A stretch of 14,594 bases of DNA from Phycisphaerales bacterium. Its GTDB lineage: Bacteria > Planctomycetota > Phycisphaerae > Phycisphaerales > UBA1924. The stretch is taken from NCBI GenBank assembly GCA_019747615.1, contig JAIEQQ010000616.1, positions 1 to 14,594 on the forward strand. Direction: 5' to 3'. Below the pieces are notes generated by a model. That model did not search any database, had not been told where the DNA came from, and worked only from the letters and a program-made list of their open reading frames with translations. The first letter of the stretch is position 1; every line of letters starts with the position of its first letter. The position numbers were made by a program, and so were the translations under genes. Positions 12,948-14,594 of the stretch are shown here, in pieces.

Positions 12948-14059
12948 TACAGAACCTCCTTGCACGCCCGATAGAGGTCCTTCCAGCCGTCTCGCTCCTT
13001 CACCACAGTCTCCAGGTACTCCTGCATCACGACCTTGTCCTGCACGGGGTCTTTGACGATCGCGCCGATGATGCCGCTGGCAACGTCCGCGGCTTTGACC
13101 TTGCCATCGCCGAAGTGTGACGCGAGCGACATGCCGCTGGTGACGACGCTGATCGCTTCGGCGGTGCTCATCGTGCCCGAGGGGCTCTTGAGCTTGCTCT
13201 TGCCATCGAGCGACTTGCCGTCGCGCAGCTCGCGGAAGATTGTGACCACGCGCCGGATCTCCTCCATCGCGGGAATCTCGCCGGGCAATTCGAGCGCTTT
13301 GCCCATCTGGCCGACGCGCTGATGCACGATCTTGACCTCGTCGTCCATGGACTCTGGCACGGGGAGTACGACGGTGTTGAAGCGGCGTTTGAGTGCGCTG
13401 GAGAGTTCGTTGACGCCGCGATCGCGGTCGTTGGCGCTGGCGATGATGTTGAAGCCCTTGACGGCGCGGGTCTCTTCGTTCAGCTCGGGGATCGGCAGGG
13501 TTTTTTCCGAGAGGATCGTGATGAGCGTGTCCTGCACTTCGCTGGGCACGCGGGTGAGTTCTTCGACGCGGACGATCTTGCCTTCGGCCATGCCGCGCAG
13601 GACCGGACCGGGAACCAGAGCCTCGCGTGATGGCCCCTTTGCGAGCAGGAGCGCGTAGTTCCAGCCGTAGCGGATCGCTTCTTCGGGTGTGCCGGCGGTG
13701 CCCTGCACCATCAGGGTCGAATCGCCGCTGATCGCGGCGGCCAGATGCTCGCTCACCCAGCTCTTGGCGGTGCCGGGGACGCCGAGCAGGAGCAACGCGC
13801 GATCGGTCGCGAGCGTCGCGACGGCGATCTCGATAATGCGCTTGTTGCCGACGTACTTCGCCGAGATCTCGGTGCCGTCCTTGAGCGTGCCGCCCATGAG
13901 ATATGTCACGACCGACCATGGAGACAGGTTCCAGCGTGGCGGGCGAGCGTGTGTGTCGAGACGTGCGAGCGCCGCGAGCTCCGCGGCGTACTGCTTCTCG
14001 GCGGTCTCACGCATGATCGACGACACGGACGTGCTCGATTCGTTGGACGGCTTGCTCAC
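12947..14059 (-). CDS. MoxR-family AAA+ ATPase
   Basis: A 370-aa AAA+ ATPase of the MoxR type. Residues 1-65 are an N-terminal helical extension. Walker A is GVPGTAKS (93-100). The Walker B region is KIVRVEEL (161-168), with Glu-Glu in place of the usual Asp-Glu. Sensor 1 is IIASANDRDRG (205-215) and the arginine-finger segment is ELSSALKRRF (218-227); the C-terminal lid follows. MoxR ATPases usually act as chaperones that remodel or activate protein complexes together with VWA partners, one of which is encoded two genes downstream. The start is GTG at 14059, overlapping the stop of the gene before it by 4 nt, with GGGAG 8 nt upstream. Confidence 0.9.
   Translation of the reverse strand: MSKPSNESSTSVSSIMRETAEKQYAAELAALARLDTHARPPRWNLSPWSVVTYLMGGTLKDGTEISAKYVGNKRIIEIAVATLATDRALLLLGVPGTAKSWVSEHLAAAISGDSTLMVQGTAGTPEEAIRYGWNYALLLAKGPSREALVPGPVLRGMAEGKIVRVEELTRVPSEVQDTLITILSEKTLPIPELNEETRAVKGFNIIASANDRDRGVNELSSALKRRFNTVVLPVPESMDDEVKIVHQRVGQMGKALELPGEIPAMEEIRRVVTIFRELRDGKSLDGKSKLKSPSGTMSTAEAISVVTSGMSLASHFGDGKVKAADVASGIIGAIVKDPVQDKVVMQEYLETVVKERDGWKDLYRACKEVL
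12955..12961 (-). promoter_or_regulatory. Strong Shine-Dalgarno site that fixes the start of the 228-aa gene
   Basis: Read on the - strand this is AAGGAGG, a near-perfect match to the anti-Shine-Dalgarno sequence, 7 nt before the GTG at 12947. It lies inside the last codons of the MoxR gene. It supports the GTG start over the next in-frame ATG codons, at residues 42 and later. Confidence 0.75.
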
Positions 14060-14594
14060 GATTGAAACTCCCTGTGCATGTCGGCACGCAGCCGGATGCG
14101 GTCAAGACTCTTGCGAATGCTGTCGGTCGGTCCATCGGGGAACAACGCGCTGATCAGTTCGTCGAAAAGCTCCGCGCTGCTGGGGTGCAGCAGGCGCGAT
14201 GCGGATTCGATCGCGCTCCAGAGCAGCCATGCATCGGTCTTTCCGGGTGTTGCGCCGCGAAGCGTGCCCGCGGCTCGCTTCGAAAAGTCCGGCGACCACA
14301 CGCGCGGGTCCGACGCGAGGATCTGCCAGACCGACGGGTACGAGTCCGCGTGCGTGCTGCGGGCGGCGAGCAGACGCATGGCCTCGCTGCGCTCGACGCT
14401 CTGCACCGACCAGATGGACGCGAGCTGATCGACGGTGGTCTTCTTGCGGCTCATGCCCAGAGCGATGATTGCGTCGCTCCACGCCTCGGCGTCCGGCTGT
14501 GTCGGGCAGGACGCGATACTGGTGATCATCGCGCCCAGAGCGCTGTCGAAGAACTCGTCCTCGGAGAGCGACTCGAGGAGATCTGGCGGCGTCT
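14056..14594 (-). CDS. 3' part of an unidentified protein preceding MoxR, possibly DUF5691
   Basis: The frame is open from the right edge to a TGA at 14058-14056, so this is the C-terminal part (about 179 residues) of a gene that starts outside the window. An ATG at 14529 lies inside the frame but the coding sequence continues upstream of it (TPPDLLESLSEDEFFDSALGA), so the gene is probably longer. The visible part is helical and leucine/alanine-rich, like HEAT-type repeats, and ends RLRADMHREFQS. In related clusters a DUF5691 gene precedes the MoxR-DUF5682-VWA genes. That position and the helical character make DUF5691 plausible, but no diagnostic motif was seen. Its stop overlaps the MoxR start by 4 nt. 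Confidence 0.6.
   Translation of the reverse strand, partial: TPPDLLESLSEDEFFDSALGAMITSIASCPTQPDAEAWSDAIIALGMSRKKTTVDQLASIWSVQSVERSEAMRLLAARSTHADSYPSVWQILASDPRVWSPDFSKRAAGTLRGATPGKTDAWLLWSAIESASRLLHPSSAELFDELISALFPDGPTDSIRKSLDRIRLRADMHREFQS

Noticed and set aside
12948..13919. Upstream part of a 552-codon frame on the - strand ending at 12261
   Set aside because: It runs antisense-like through a different frame of the MoxR gene, with Arg/Gly-rich low-complexity sequence. Only the portion from GTG 12947 onward is a real gene.

Overview
The window is high-GC bacterial DNA with two convergent gene blocks. The first is an RNA-repair locus under a sigma-54 activator (RtcR). The second is a MoxR ATPase / von Willebrand A (VWA) cluster. 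High GC, sigma-54 control, a Ro60-like protein and a DUF5682/MoxR/VWA cluster together fit a Planctomycetota-type bacterium (possibly Phycisphaerae). That placement is inference; no rRNA or marker gene is present.

Layout. Positions 1-45 (-) hold the first 15 codons of an isocitrate dehydrogenase-like gene. rtcR (195-1811, -) is divergent from the repair operon. The 200-bp gap between them holds a dyad-symmetric candidate RtcR site (1818-1840), a good -24/-12 sigma-54 promoter (1913-1928) and a structured leader. The + strand operon then runs: rsr, a TROVE/Ro60 protein with a VWA domain (2014-3579); a 774-nt non-coding block (3580-4353); rtcB RNA ligase (4354-5907); a doubtful 44-codon ORF; a BCS1-like membrane AAA ATPase (6265-7518); and rtcA RNA 3'-phosphate cyclase (7642-8658).

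The non-coding block is the most interesting part. By hand folding it contains three tandem Y RNA-like elements (3690-3787, 3851-4025, 4149-4314). They share one plan: a long closing helix of about 23-25 pairs whose sequence differs in every copy; an internal loop with AUGC on its 5' side; and an 8-bp inner helix with an invariant G.U pair and the sequence GGACUACA. Copies 2 and 3 carry a circularly permuted tRNA module (T arm, acceptor strand, loop, acceptor strand, D arm), and copy 3 closes it with a GAAA tetraloop. Copy 1 has only a small hairpin there. Between copies 2 and 3 lies a normally ordered tRNA-Arg(ACG)-like gene with a wobble-rich acceptor stem, preceded by a second sigma-54-like motif.

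On the - strand, running toward rtcA, a tightly coupled operon (stop/start overlaps of 1-4 nt) encodes: the 3' end of an unidentified protein at the window edge (position typical of DUF5691), a MoxR-type AAA ATPase, an unrecognised 228-aa protein, a DUF5682 protein and a CoxE-like VWA protein.

A likely reading: RtcR senses RNA damage through its CARF domain and switches on a stress operon. Rsr and its Y RNAs would bind or sort damaged RNA, RtcA would make 2',3'-cyclic phosphate ends, and RtcB would religate them. The BCS1-like ATPase may be an extra remodelling or membrane component. Whether the convergent MoxR/VWA cluster belongs to the same response cannot be told from sequence.
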